Counted from the stretch's first letter, positions 47,350 through 55,679 are shown. The stretch is 64,000 nucleotides of DNA from Candidatus Lustribacter telmatis (GCA_003164045.1 PLRU01000051.1:15573-79572); one strand, 5' to 3'. Translations and numbers: made by a program. Notes: generated from the letters alone by a model not told the origin.

Positions 47350-48864
47350 TTACTTCACCGTCGGGAAGATATATTCGGCGCCGGTTGCGGCTTTGGGCCA
47401 GCGCGTCGTCGTTGTCTTCAAGCGCGTGTAGAAACGCACGCCTTCCATACCGTGCATCGCGTGGTCGCCGAAGATCGAACGCTTCCAGCCGCCGAAGCTA
47501 TGGAAGGCCATCGGTACCGGAATCGGCACGTTGATCCCGACCATGCCGGCTTGCACGTTGCGATCGAACGTGCGCGCGGTTCCGCCGTCGCGGGTGAAGA
47601 TCGAGGTGCCGTTGCCGAACTCGTGCTCGTTGATCAAGCGCAACGCTTCATCGAGCGATGTGACGCGCACGATACCGAGGACGGGCCCGAAAATTTCCTC
47701 ACGGTATACGCGCATCTCGGGCTTGACGCCGTCGAAGAGCGTGCCGCCGACGAAGAACCCGTCGCCCTTGATCTTGATGTCGCGGCCGTCCAGCACCGCC
47801 GTTGCGCCCTCTTTGATCCCGATCTCGATGTACGATTTCACTTTATCACGATGCACGCCGGTGACGAGCGGTCCCATCTCGACGCCGTCGTCGATCCCGC
47901 TGCCGATCTTCAGCGCGTTGATCTTGGGCCGCAAACGTTCGATGAGCGCGTCGGCGACTTCATCACCGACCGCAACGGCGATCGAGATCGCCATGCACCG
48001 TTCGCCGGCCGAACCGAATGCCGAGCCCATCAGCGCATCGACGGCCGAATCGAGATCGGCGTCCGGCATCACGACGAGGTGGTTTTTCGCGCCGCCCAGC
48101 GCTTGCACGCGCTTGCCGGCGCCCGTGCCGGTCTTGTAGACGTACTCGGCAATCGGCGTCGAGCCGACAAAGCTGATCGCGCTGATGCCGGGGTGCGCGA
48201 GCAGTGCGTCGACCGCGACTTTATCGCCGTTGACGACGTTGAACACGCCGGCCGGCAGTCCAGCTTCCGTTAGCAGCGCCGCGAGTTCGAGCGCGAGCGA
48301 GGGATCTTTCTCGCTGGGCTTCATCACGAACGTATTGCCGCACGCGAGCGCAACCGGGAACATCCACATCGGCACCATCGCCGGAAAATTGAACGGCGAA
48401 ATTCCCGCGCACACGCCGAGCGGCTGACGCCGCGCGTGGCTATCCACGCCGGTGCTGACTTGCTCCGTCATCTCGCCCTTTAAGAGGTGGGGGATGCCGC
48501 AGACGAACTCGACGATTTCCAAGCCGCGCGCGAGTTCGCCCTGCGCGTCGCTGAACGTCTTGCCGTGCTCGGCCGTGATCAAACCGGCTAGCCGATCGGC
48601 ATCGCGCAGAATGAGTTCGCGAAAGCGGAACATGACCGTCGCACGGCGCGCCGGAGGCAGGTCCGACCAAGCCGGAAACGCCGCCGTTGCCGCGGCGACC
48701 GCGGCATCGACTTCGGCCACGCCGGCAAACGCCACGCGCCCACTCCGCTCGCCCGTCGCCGGGTTGAATACATCACCGCTTTTGCCCGACGTGCCGGCGA
48801 TGCGTTTTCCGCCGACGTAGTGCCCGATCTCGGTCACGGCAGCGGGCGGTTGAATGGTCTGCAT
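47350..48864 (-). CDS. mmsA: CoA-acylating (methyl)malonate-semialdehyde dehydrogenase
   Basis: A 504-residue member of the aldehyde dehydrogenase superfamily that makes acetyl-CoA from malonate semialdehyde or propionyl-CoA from the methyl form. The subgroup fingerprint is clear: [22 protein letters not shown], the catalytic Cys in [14 protein letters not shown], and the characteristic [22 protein letters not shown] near the end. It finishes the pyrimidine route together with the nearby aminotransferase. Its ribosome site GGAGG lies in the arm of a long hairpin (see next entry). Confidence 0.94.
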   Translation of the reverse strand: MQTIQPPAAVTEIGHYVGGKRIAGTSGKSGDVFNPATGERSGRVAFAGVAEVDAAVAAATAAFPAWSDLPPARRATVMFRFRELILRDADRLAGLITAEHGKTFSDAQGELARGLEIVEFVCGIPHLLKGEMTEQVSTGVDSHARRQPLGVCAGISPFNFPAMVPMWMFPVALACGNTFVMKPSEKDPSLALELAALLTEAGLPAGVFNVVNGDKVAVDALLAHPGISAISFVGSTPIAEYVYKTGTGAGKRVQALGGAKNHLVVMPDADLDSAVDALMGSAFGSAGERCMAISIAVAVGDEVADALIERLRPKINALKIGSGIDDGVEMGPLVTGVHRDKVKSYIEIGIKEGATAVLDGRDIKIKGDGFFVGGTLFDGVKPEMRVYREEIFGPVLGIVRVTSLDEALRLINEHEFGNGTSIFTRDGGTARTFDRNVQAGMVGINVPIPVPMAFHSFGGWKRSIFGDHAMHGMEGVRFYTRLKTTTTRWPKAATGAEYIFPTVK

Positions 48865-48870
48865 TTGTCG

Positions 48871-48923
48871 GGCCTCCGGCGAGTGGTCTGGAATCAGACC
48901 ATATCGCCGGAGGGCCGTTTTTT
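48871..48923. promoter_or_regulatory. Long nested inverted repeat covering the mmsA ribosome binding site
   Basis: Three paired blocks are stacked: GGCC (48871 with 48916), TCCGGCGA (48875-48882 with 48904-48911) and TGGTCTG (48884-48890 with CAGACCA 48895-48901) around a GAAT loop. On the plus strand six T follow (48918-48923), so it reads as an intrinsic terminator there. On the minus strand the GGAGG of mmsA (48877-48873) lies in the 3' arm, 8 nt from the ATG. The central TGGTCTG-N4-CAGACCA resembles GntR/FadR-type operators. Confidence 0.75.
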
Positions 48924-48930
48924 CCCTAGA

Positions 48931-49989
48931 TTAGGCCTTGAACAAGGGGAACAGGCGCTGGGCGTTCTTCTCGAAGATGCCCTTCTTCATGTCGTCGGTC
49001 AGCCACTCGATGCTCTCGATCGTCGGCTTGATGTCGTCGTAAGCCTTGCCCGTAACGGGATCTTTGCCCGAGCCGCTACCCGGGCGCTCGGTGCCGAAGA
49101 CGCACCGGTCGGGACCGACCACGTCGAAGAGCAGGTCGAGCGACTTCTTGTTGTGCAGGCACGTGTCGAACCAGAAGCGCTTGAGCGTTTGGTCGAACGT
49201 CTCGGAGCGCACCGGCGCTTTGCCGGCGACGGCGGCGCTCTTCGCTTCCGACGAACCGCGAAACTCGAAGCCGGAATCCGACTTGCCCTTGTGCATCTCG
49301 CGATTCGAGCGCCAGCGTCCGACCTGGTAGGGGATCGATCCGCCGCCATGGCTGACCATCAGGTTCAGTTCCGGATAGCGGTCGAACACGTCCGAGCGCG
49401 CGACCGACGTGATCGCCAGGCTCTCTTCGGTGACGAAATGCTCGTCGTAGGTCTCGCGTCCGCAGCAGCCGCCGCTGTGGATGTGCGCGGGGATCTTCAT
49501 CTTGATGATTTTTTCGTAGAGCGGGTACCAATACGGATCCGCCAGCGTCGGCGTCTGGTCGAGGCCCTCGCCCGGATCGGGATTGAGCAAGATGCCGATG
49601 AAGCCGAGCTCGTTGATCGCATAGTCGATTTCGTCGAAGACCACATCGATCGGCAGGCCCGACAGCTGCGGGATGCCGGCAACGCCGCGGAAGCGCGTCG
49701 GATGGAACTTGACCGTCTTGGCGATCAACTCGTTGTTCGAGCGGGCCCACAAGCGCGCATCATTCAAGCGGCCGCGGTGAATCTGCATGAACGGTCGCGG
49801 CGAGATAAACTGAATGTCGGTACCGACTTCGTCCATCAATTTGACGTTGCTGTCGGCGGATTTCTTGAGGTCGTCGTCGGGAATCATCGCCAGGGCAGCG
49901 CCATGCTGGCCGCCCGAAACGATCAGGGTGCTCCGGTAGCCGTAGAGCGAGGCCGGGGCAACCAAGTGCGCGTGCGCGTCGATAATCAT
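48931..49989 (-). CDS. Amidohydrolase of the ACMSD/LigJ (4-oxalomesaconate hydratase-like) group
   Basis: A 352-residue TIM-barrel metal enzyme. The start IDAHAHLV holds the HxH motif, HIHSGGCCG (~166) and SHGGGSIPYQVGRWR (~212) the further His residues, and FDTCLHNKKSLDLLFDVVGPDR with GTERPG the C-terminal block. The run GILLNPDPGEG ... TLADPYWYPLYEKII resembles LigJ, the hydratase of protocatechuate 4,5-cleavage, more than plain decarboxylases. The exact reaction is not settled. Its stop lies 66 bp before mmsA on the same strand. Confidence 0.82.
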   Translation of the reverse strand: MIIDAHAHLVAPASLYGYRSTLIVSGGQHGAALAMIPDDDLKKSADSNVKLMDEVGTDIQFISPRPFMQIHRGRLNDARLWARSNNELIAKTVKFHPTRFRGVAGIPQLSGLPIDVVFDEIDYAINELGFIGILLNPDPGEGLDQTPTLADPYWYPLYEKIIKMKIPAHIHSGGCCGRETYDEHFVTEESLAITSVARSDVFDRYPELNLMVSHGGGSIPYQVGRWRSNREMHKGKSDSGFEFRGSSEAKSAAVAGKAPVRSETFDQTLKRFWFDTCLHNKKSLDLLFDVVGPDRCVFGTERPGSGSGKDPVTGKAYDDIKPTIESIEWLTDDMKKGIFEKNAQRLFPLFKA

Positions 49990-49991
49990 GA

Positions 49992-50013
49992 GGGCGGGCT
50001 TCGCTGCCCGCCC
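49992..50013 (-). promoter_or_regulatory. GC-rich hairpin directly before the amidohydrolase start codon
   Basis: GGGCGGGC (49992-49999) and GCCCGCCC (50006-50013) pair perfectly around a 6-nt loop. On the minus strand the stem ends only 2 nt before the ATG at 49989, and no free Shine-Dalgarno is visible. It could block translation initiation or be processed away. Confidence 0.55.
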
Positions 50014-50140
50014 GCGCCTTCTTGCGCGCCGCGGCGTACCGATTCATACCCTCCGGTAATTGGACCGATGCAACCCCGTAAACCGGGCCCCGGCCGGTTG
50101 CGGGGCGTACTCCCGCGGTTACGCACACAGGAGCATCGGC

Positions 50141-51076
50141 ATGAGCATTCTCATCACCGGGGGGACCGGATTCATCGGACTGCACACGTCGCGTGCGTTC
50201 CTAGAGCACGGCTTCGACGTGGTGTCGACCCAATTTCGCGTGCGGCGCGAACTCGCCGACGTCGAGCAGCACCGCGCGAACCGCTTCCACCGCGAAGTCG
50301 TCGACGTCACGAGCGACTATGCGCTCGACGCGCTCTTCGAGAAGCACGACATCGAGCACGTGCTGCATCTCGCGACGACGAGCGTCGGCGGACCACCGCC
50401 GGCGGAAGACTATCGGACGAACATGATGGGGCAGATCGCGATCCTCGACGCCGCTCGCCGCAATCGCGTGAAGCGCGTCGTTGTGGCAAGCTCGATCACG
50501 GCCTACTTCGGACTCGAAGGTCCGTTCCTCGAGACGATGCCGATGCCGATCGCCTCGAACGGCCCGACCGGTGCCTTCAAGAAAGCCGGCGAGATCACGG
50601 GCTTGCACTACGCCGATCGCACGGGCATGGACATCGTCTTCGCGCGCATCGCGTTCGTCTACGGTCCGCTCTATCACTCGTTCACCAACGCGCCGAGCCG
50701 CATCGCGCACACCGCGATTCGCGGCTTCGTCGACACGGCAAAACAAAAGCCACTCGCCGGCGACAACTACGATTATATGTACGTCGGCGATTGCGCCGAA
50801 GCGCTGTTCCATTTGCAAACCGCGACGACGTTGAAGGAACGCATCTACAACCTCGGCAGTGGTACGGCAACGCCGCTACCGGCGGTGCTCAAAGCGGCGC
50901 AAGCCGTGGTGCCCGGCGTCTCGTTCACGTTTGCCGACGGTCAGGACCCGTTTCACAAACCCACGTCGTATCTCGACATCGAGCGCTTCGCGCGCGACAC
51001 CGGCTTCCGCCCCAAACACGACATCACCAGCGGCATGGCCGCCTACATGGAGTGGCTCCGCGACCACGAGGTCTAG
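50141..51076 (+). CDS. Extended SDR (NAD-dependent epimerase/dehydratase) lacking the catalytic Tyr
   Basis: A 311-residue Rossmann protein. ILITGGTGFIGLHT (~3-16) is the nucleotide-binding GxxGxxG motif, DVVDVTS and HLATTSVGG are typical, and the Lys is in PTGAFKKAGE (~143). The Tyr of the YxxxK motif is replaced by Thr in this sequence. The fold and NAD site look complete. Whether it is an active reductase or epimerase is doubtful. The ATG at 50141 has AGGAG 8 nt upstream. Confidence 0.85.
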   Translation: MSILITGGTGFIGLHTSRAFLEHGFDVVSTQFRVRRELADVEQHRANRFHREVVDVTSDYALDALFEKHDIEHVLHLATTSVGGPPPAEDYRTNMMGQIAILDAARRNRVKRVVVASSITAYFGLEGPFLETMPMPIASNGPTGAFKKAGEITGLHYADRTGMDIVFARIAFVYGPLYHSFTNAPSRIAHTAIRGFVDTAKQKPLAGDNYDYMYVGDCAEALFHLQTATTLKERIYNLGSGTATPLPAVLKAAQAVVPGVSFTFADGQDPFHKPTSYLDIERFARDTGFRPKHDITSGMAAYMEWLRDHEV

Positions 51077-51084
51077 CCCCACCT

Positions 51085-51609
51085 ATGCGCGTGATTGAAA
51101 CGGATCGGCTCCGCTTGCGCCCGCATGTCGCGGACGACCTTGCGGCATCGTTCGCGATGTGGTCCGACCCGCTCGTGTTCGCGCACATTCTCGCTGCTGC
51201 GTCCACCGAAGCGCAAAGCTGGTCACGCATTCTCGGCTACGCCGGCCATTGGGCGCTTGAGAAGTTCGGCTACTGGGCCGTCGAGGAACGTTCGACCGGC
51301 GATTTCGTCGGCGAAATCGGCTTCGCTGATTTCAAGCGCGACATCACGCCATCGATCCGTGGTCTGCCCGAGATGGGCTGGGTGCTCGCTTCCGCTCACC
51401 ACGGAAAAGGTTATGCAACGGAAGGCGTCCGCGCCGCCCTCGCCTGGGCCGACCAACATCTACCGTCCGGCCGAACCGTCTGTCTCATCGATCCGGACAA
51501 CGCGGCATCGATTCACGTCGCAGAGAAAGCCGGCTACCGCCTAGCGCACGTCACGAACTACAACAACGCACCAACCCACATGTTCGAGCGCGCCCGTTTC
51601 GCGACGTAA
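51085..51609 (+). CDS. GNAT family N-acetyltransferase (RimJ/RimL type)
   Basis: A 174-residue acetyltransferase beginning RVIETDRLRLRPHVADDLAA, with the acetyl-CoA pyrophosphate loop at HHGKGYATEGVRAAL (~105-119) and DPDNAASIHVAEKAGY (~140-155). Members of this subgroup acetylate ribosomal-protein or small-molecule amines. It begins 8 bp after the SDR stop, so the two are likely cotranscribed. Confidence 0.88.
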   Translation: MRVIETDRLRLRPHVADDLAASFAMWSDPLVFAHILAAASTEAQSWSRILGYAGHWALEKFGYWAVEERSTGDFVGEIGFADFKRDITPSIRGLPEMGWVLASAHHGKGYATEGVRAALAWADQHLPSGRTVCLIDPDNAASIHVAEKAGYRLAHVTNYNNAPTHMFERARFAT

Positions 51610-51614
51610 ACTAT

Positions 51615-51701
51615 AGGAGAGGGGGGGATTCGAACCCCCGGTCGGTTTGACCCGACTCTCGCTTTCCAAGCGAGTACATTAAACCGCTCTGCCACCTCTC
51701 C
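51615..51701 (-). tRNA. tRNA-Ser (anticodon GGA)
   Basis: An 87-nt class II tRNA. Acceptor GGAGAGG pairs with CCTCTCC, the anticodon stem CTCGC/GCGAG frames the loop TTGGAAA (anticodon GGA, serine UCC/UCU), a long variable arm GTCGG/CCGAC is present, and the T arm is GGGGG-TTCGAAT-CCCCC. The 3' CCA is not encoded. The discriminator base reads U, whereas G is usual for bacterial tRNA-Ser. Confidence 0.96.
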
Positions 51702-51764
51702 ATAAAGTGCCGCCGGTCGACTCGCCTCGTTCTTCCCGGGCCGATGCGGCACCTCGAACGCGCG

Positions 51765-52745
51765 TTAACCGCCCAGGGCAGGAATGACATCCCAGCAACC
51801 GACCGCGATGCCCATGATCGCACGGTAGAACGGCTCGTAGTGCAAGAACGTGGGGACGGCTGGGCCCAGCGCGCCGAGCATCACGATGGTCTGGCGTAAC
51901 TCGTCGTCACCGTTGGCCATCAGTTCTGCGTTGGTCAGCGCGGCGAGCGCTGCGCCGTTGCCGCTGCGCATCTCGGCCACGATGCGGCGGTCGAAATCCG
52001 CACAGACCGCACCGATCGTGAGCGGCCCGGAATATTCGCGCCACGGAAAGTCGGCCGGGAAGTGCGAGAGACCGCCCGAGGCGAGCAGCAACACGCGGCC
52101 GGCTTCGGGCGTGCGCTCGATCGCGGCGCGCAGCATGCGTCCGAACGCGTAGCAGCGCGCGGGCGAGGGCGCCGGCGGATGGATCGCGTTGACGAAGATC
52201 GGCAACACGGTTTGGGTGGCGCCGGGATCGTAGAACTGCAACGGTTCGCGATGCGCGTGCGCTTCGAGTGCGTCACCCGAGAATTGCTCGATCATTGCGG
52301 GATCGAAGCCGCTCTCGAGCGCGTACTCGATAATGGCGCGGCCGAGTTGCGGCGCGCCGCGGTACGTCGTCGCAGCGGCCGCCGTCGCACGTTCACCGGC
52401 GGTCCGGCTGACGATGCGGAAATCGGCGCCGGTATACACGGCAAACTGCGGCAGCACGTGCGACGTGAAGTTCTCGTCCTGATCGTTGCCGATAATCACC
52501 AGGGTGTCCGCGTGCACGTCCGCGAGCCGGCGGCGAATTTCTGCAAAGCCGCTGCGAATCGTCGCGAAACGTCGCTCGATCTCGGCATCTGTTTCGTTTG
52601 CGACCTCCGGCCATTCGGGCGGCACGCTGCCGTACTTGACCGCGTAGTTGTGCCGCGTGCGCGTCGAGCGCCGCGTATCCCACGTGGCGGGATCGACGAA
52701 CGTATAGGCGTGTGTCGAGAGCATCGCGCCGACGATGGTGCCCAT
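51765..52745 (-). CDS. LigB-like extradiol ring-cleavage dioxygenase
   Basis: A 326-residue class III extradiol dioxygenase domain protein. The N-terminal GAMLSTHAYTF includes the first likely Fe ligand, VIIGNDQDENF (~86-96) the second block, and LLASGGLSHFP (~215) the conserved SHFP motif seen in LigB and gallate dioxygenases. No separate LigA-like subunit is adjacent. It could open protocatechuate, gallate or a similar catechol. It is divergent from the FAD oxidoreductase gene across 90 bp. Confidence 0.83.
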   Translation of the reverse strand: MGTIVGAMLSTHAYTFVDPATWDTRRSTRTRHNYAVKYGSVPPEWPEVANETDAEIERRFATIRSGFAEIRRRLADVHADTLVIIGNDQDENFTSHVLPQFAVYTGADFRIVSRTAGERATAAAATTYRGAPQLGRAIIEYALESGFDPAMIEQFSGDALEAHAHREPLQFYDPGATQTVLPIFVNAIHPPAPSPARCYAFGRMLRAAIERTPEAGRVLLLASGGLSHFPADFPWREYSGPLTIGAVCADFDRRIVAEMRSGNGAALAALTNAELMANGDDELRQTIVMLGALGPAVPTFLHYEPFYRAIMGIAVGCWDVIPALGG

Positions 52746-52807
52746 CAGGCGCTCGCCGCCCTCGGTAAAGAAGACATGATCTTCCCCTTCGCTGCCGGCG
52801 CACGTTT

Positions 52808-52835
52808 TTGATACTAACGACGTTTGTCGTATAGA
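52808..52835 (+). promoter_or_regulatory. Candidate promoter with inverted repeat between the LigB-like and FAD oxidoreductase genes
   Basis: TTGATA (52808-52813) and TATAGA (52830-52835) are spaced by 16 nt like -35 and -10 boxes. Between them an inverted repeat ACGAC (52817-52821) and GTCGT (52826-52830) flanks GTTT, a plausible operator. The -10 touches the ATG at 52836, so the start of transcription would fall inside the gene unless the promoter serves the other direction or the start codon is later. The match is suggestive only. Confidence 0.35.
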
Positions 52836-54266
52836 ATGATCTCACGCGTCGCGGCCGCCGTCTTGGCAGCCCTCGTTTTCTGTGCGTCCAGCCGGTCGAT
52901 TGCGATCGATGCCGCCCCCCGTGCCGACGTCCTCGTCGTGGGGGGCACCCCGGCCGGCGTCGCGGCCGCGCTCGCCGCCGCCCGCCGGGGCGAGGACGTG
53001 ACGCTCGTCGCGCAGCGACCGGTCTTCGGCGGCGTGCTGACCGATGCCACCATGGATCAGTGGGACCTCAACCTCGCGCCGGACGGAGCGCAAATCGAAT
53101 CGGGGATCTTTAGCGAGATCCATGCGGCGCTCGGCGACGCTTTCACGCCGGCCGATGCGGCGCGCGTATTCGGTCAGCTCGTTGCCGCCGAACCGCGCAT
53201 TCACGCCATCGTCAACGCGCGGCCGATCGCCGTGCGCGTCGATGACGTGCCGGGCGGCACCCAAGTCGAGGACGTCACGTTCGCGCGGCGCGGCGAAGCC
53301 GACTTGACGATTGCAGCCGGCAGTGTGATCGACGCGAGCGACGACGGCGACGTCGCCGCGCTCGCCGGCGCGCGCTACGACGTCGGCCGCCAAGACACCG
53401 GCATCGATGAGAAAATGCAGGCCGTTACGCTGATGTTCACGATCGACGGCGTGGACTGGCCCGCCGTCGTACGCGGCTACAACCCGCGCGTCGACGGGCC
53501 CGGCGGTGCGCTGGACCGTCGCGCCTGGGGGTATGCAAAAGTGATGGACGGCTACCGCACTGAGTCGCCCGACGTGCTCGTACGCGATCTCAACCTCGGA
53601 CATGAGGACGACGGCAGCGTTAGCGTCAACGCCATCGACGTGCTCGGCATCGACGGCCGCTCGGCTAGCGATCTGCTGCGCGCGCGGGTGCTCACCGAAA
53701 GCGAAGCACCGCGTCTGCTGGCCTACTTGCGCGACCACGTTGCGGGCTTTTCGGACGCGCGTATCGGACGGTTTGCCGACGCCGTATACGTGCGCGAGAC
53801 GCGCCACGTACTGGGCGATGAATGGCTCACGGCCGACGACGTATGGGACGGCATCATGCCCGCCGACCGGATCGGCCTGAGTTCGTATCCGCTCGACCTG
53901 CATCCGGTCACGGCGAGCGATCGGCTCGCGTACGCGCCGATCCGCCACGTGTACGGCGTACCGCTCGGGGCGCTCGTTCCGCGCGGTTTTACCAACTTGC
54001 TCCTTGCGAGCCCGTCGATCTCGGCATCGCACGAAGCCGCCGGCAGCGCGCGCGTGATCCCGACGACGATCGAAGAGGGTGAGGCCGCCGGCGCGGCCGC
54101 TGCTCAAGCCCGCGCACGGCACATCTCGATTGCGGGGCTAGCCGCGTCGCCGCCGGAGATTGCGGCACTGCAAGGTGACTTGCGACGCAACGGCGCGATC
54201 CTCGACTACAGGGCGCCCGCGAACACCGCAAACTTCTCGAACCCGCACGCGGCCGAACGGGTTTAG
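52836..54266 (+). CDS. Exported FAD-dependent oxidoreductase (FAD_oxidored family)
   Basis: A 476-residue protein with a signal peptide (~1-25, near ASSRSIA) followed directly by the FAD-binding motif VLVVGGTPAGVAAALAAARRG (dinucleotide-binding fold, shown in part). The remainder matches the fold of flavoproteins that work on secreted or polymeric substrates, with a conserved FADAVYVRETRH segment near 320. The substrate is unknown. The ATG at 52836 was preferred over a TTG at 52824. Its stop is nested with that of the convergent small gene. Confidence 0.8.
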   Translation: MISRVAAAVLAALVFCASSRSIAIDAAPRADVLVVGGTPAGVAAALAAARRGEDVTLVAQRPVFGGVLTDATMDQWDLNLAPDGAQIESGIFSEIHAALGDAFTPADAARVFGQLVAAEPRIHAIVNARPIAVRVDDVPGGTQVEDVTFARRGEADLTIAAGSVIDASDDGDVAALAGARYDVGRQDTGIDEKMQAVTLMFTIDGVDWPAVVRGYNPRVDGPGGALDRRAWGYAKVMDGYRTESPDVLVRDLNLGHEDDGSVSVNAIDVLGIDGRSASDLLRARVLTESEAPRLLAYLRDHVAGFSDARIGRFADAVYVRETRHVLGDEWLTADDVWDGIMPADRIGLSSYPLDLHPVTASDRLAYAPIRHVYGVPLGALVPRGFTNLLLASPSISASHEAAGSARVIPTTIEEGEAAGAAAAQARARHISIAGLAASPPEIAALQGDLRRNGAILDYRAPANTANFSNPHAAERV

Positions 54267-54469
54267 CGGTCGTTCACTCCGGGATCGCGCACGCGAGTTA
54301 GCCGACGCTCGTACACGTACGGTACGTCCCCCTCGCTGCCGTCTGCGTTCGTTTGCGTCGAGCGGCCGCTCGCGTAGGCGGCCGGACCGCGTAAGGCGCC
54401 TTTGACGACCTCACCCAAACCGAACGTTTCGGCAATGCCGCCGAGCATCTCGAAAAAATCACCATCCAT
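54263..54469 (-). CDS. Small hypothetical protein at the end of the nucleoside operon
   Basis: A 68-residue protein beginning MDGDFFEMLGGIAETFGLGEVV, without a recognisable domain; the second half is polar and ends VRDPGVNDR. It lies 7 bp after the MFS transporter stop on the same strand. The start codon chosen has a weak purine-rich stretch upstream. It could be a genuine small protein or a remnant; coding potential is judged from its position and open frame only. Confidence 0.45.
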   Translation of the reverse strand: MDGDFFEMLGGIAETFGLGEVVKGALRGPAAYASGRSTQTNADGSEGDVPYVYERRLTRVRDPGVNDR

Positions 54470-54476
54470 CCGCTGT

Positions 54477-55679
54477 TTACCCCACGGCCTGCGGCAATTG
54501 CCGCGGCCGGCGCATCGTTCGCTCGACAACGAGCGCCGCGAGTATGCACGCCAACGTCAGCGAATAGCAGCCCGCTGCCATAACGACACCCGCGTGTGCA
54601 CCCGAAGCGGCGACGAAGCGAGCGCTGAGTGCCGGCGCGATCGTTCCACCCACGCTCGCCGAGAGCAGCAAGAACGTGACCAATTGCGGCGGGGCATCCA
54701 CGATCTGCTCCGATCCGATCGAGATCATCAGCTTGAACAAGCACGTCGAGGAAAAGCCGAACGCAAACGTTGCGGCAAAAAAAGCGTGCGCGTCGCCGGC
54801 GTTCGCAATGACCAGCAGGCTTACCACCGCACTCGCCGCCGCAGCAGTCATAACGATGCGCGGCGCAACGCGAGTGACGATTAGAGCAGCCGTCAACAGC
54901 CCGAAGATCGAGGGGCCCCAAAATTGTCCGATGATGCCGGCCGCGTCGAGCGGACGCATGCCGAACGCCGTCGTGAGTTCGTTCGGAGCCCAAATCAAGA
55001 ACGCACCTTGGCCGCACAGATACGCGGCTAGCCCAAACGCGAACAGAGCGACGCCCACAGTCGATGCGCCGTCGAGCGGAGCCCGCAGGACCCGTTCTTC
55101 CGTCCGGCGCGCGGCCCGGCCCACGGCCGGAAACGTGATGAAGACGGCTGTGAGCAACAGCAGCGCAGCGAACGCCGCCACCGCAACGTAACCGCTTTGC
55201 CAAGCCCAGCCCGCGGCAATCGCGCTCGCGGCAAGCGCCGGAAAAACGTAGCCGGCGAGGCTGAACGTGCAATCGGTGCCCAAAAACGCAATCGCGCGCA
55301 AACGCTGCGCATAGCATTTCGCGATGATAACGGCACCCGTCGATAGGCCGACGCCGGCGCCGAAGCCGCACATGCCGATCGCCAGCGCACCCAAACGCAG
55401 GTCGTGCGTTGCGAAGAGCAGCGCAACGCCCGCGAACAGGGTCGCATATGCTAGCGCAAGCACGCCGCGTATCGGTACGACTTCAAAAATGACCATGCAC
55501 ACGATCAACCCGATCAGGTTGCCGCCGGTCAAATACGAAAAGAGGGCCGCCGTCGTCGTCACCGGCGCGTGAAAGTACGCCGCAGCAGCATCCAAGATCA
55601 CGCCGTTCTGCGCGAAAAAACCGCCCATGACGATGTACGAGCAAATCGCGACCGCCGTGGCCCCTATCTTCGACTTCAC
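54477..55679 (-). CDS. MFS transporter
   Basis: A 400-residue membrane protein with about 12 hydrophobic helices and a central loop (GRAARRTEERVLRAPL). The GTG at 55679 overlaps the adenosine deaminase stop as GTGA. Coupling to nucleoside-degrading genes suggests it moves a nucleoside, a nucleobase or a product of their breakdown; sequence alone does not tell which or in which direction. Confidence 0.87.
   Translation of the reverse strand: MKSKIGATAVAICSYIVMGGFFAQNGVILDAAAAYFHAPVTTTAALFSYLTGGNLIGLIVCMVIFEVVPIRGVLALAYATLFAGVALLFATHDLRLGALAIGMCGFGAGVGLSTGAVIIAKCYAQRLRAIAFLGTDCTFSLAGYVFPALAASAIAAGWAWQSGYVAVAAFAALLLLTAVFITFPAVGRAARRTEERVLRAPLDGASTVGVALFAFGLAAYLCGQGAFLIWAPNELTTAFGMRPLDAAGIIGQFWGPSIFGLLTAALIVTRVAPRIVMTAAAASAVVSLLVIANAGDAHAFFAATFAFGFSSTCLFKLMISIGSEQIVDAPPQLVTFLLLSASVGGTIAPALSARFVAASGAHAGVVMAAGCYSLTLACILAALVVERTMRRPRQLPQAVG

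Noticed and set aside
50030-50140. Riboswitch-like folding (GCAACC...GGTTGC around GGGCCCCGG) before the SDR gene
   Set aside because: A stem can be drawn but no known riboswitch core or T-rich terminator is present, and the SDR has a normal AGGAG site after it.
48820-51084. Plus-strand open frame running through mmsA 5' end, the amidohydrolase and the SDR before entering the GNAT gene
   Set aside because: Only the last part (from 51085) encodes a real GNAT protein; the upstream part is antisense or out of frame to well-supported genes.
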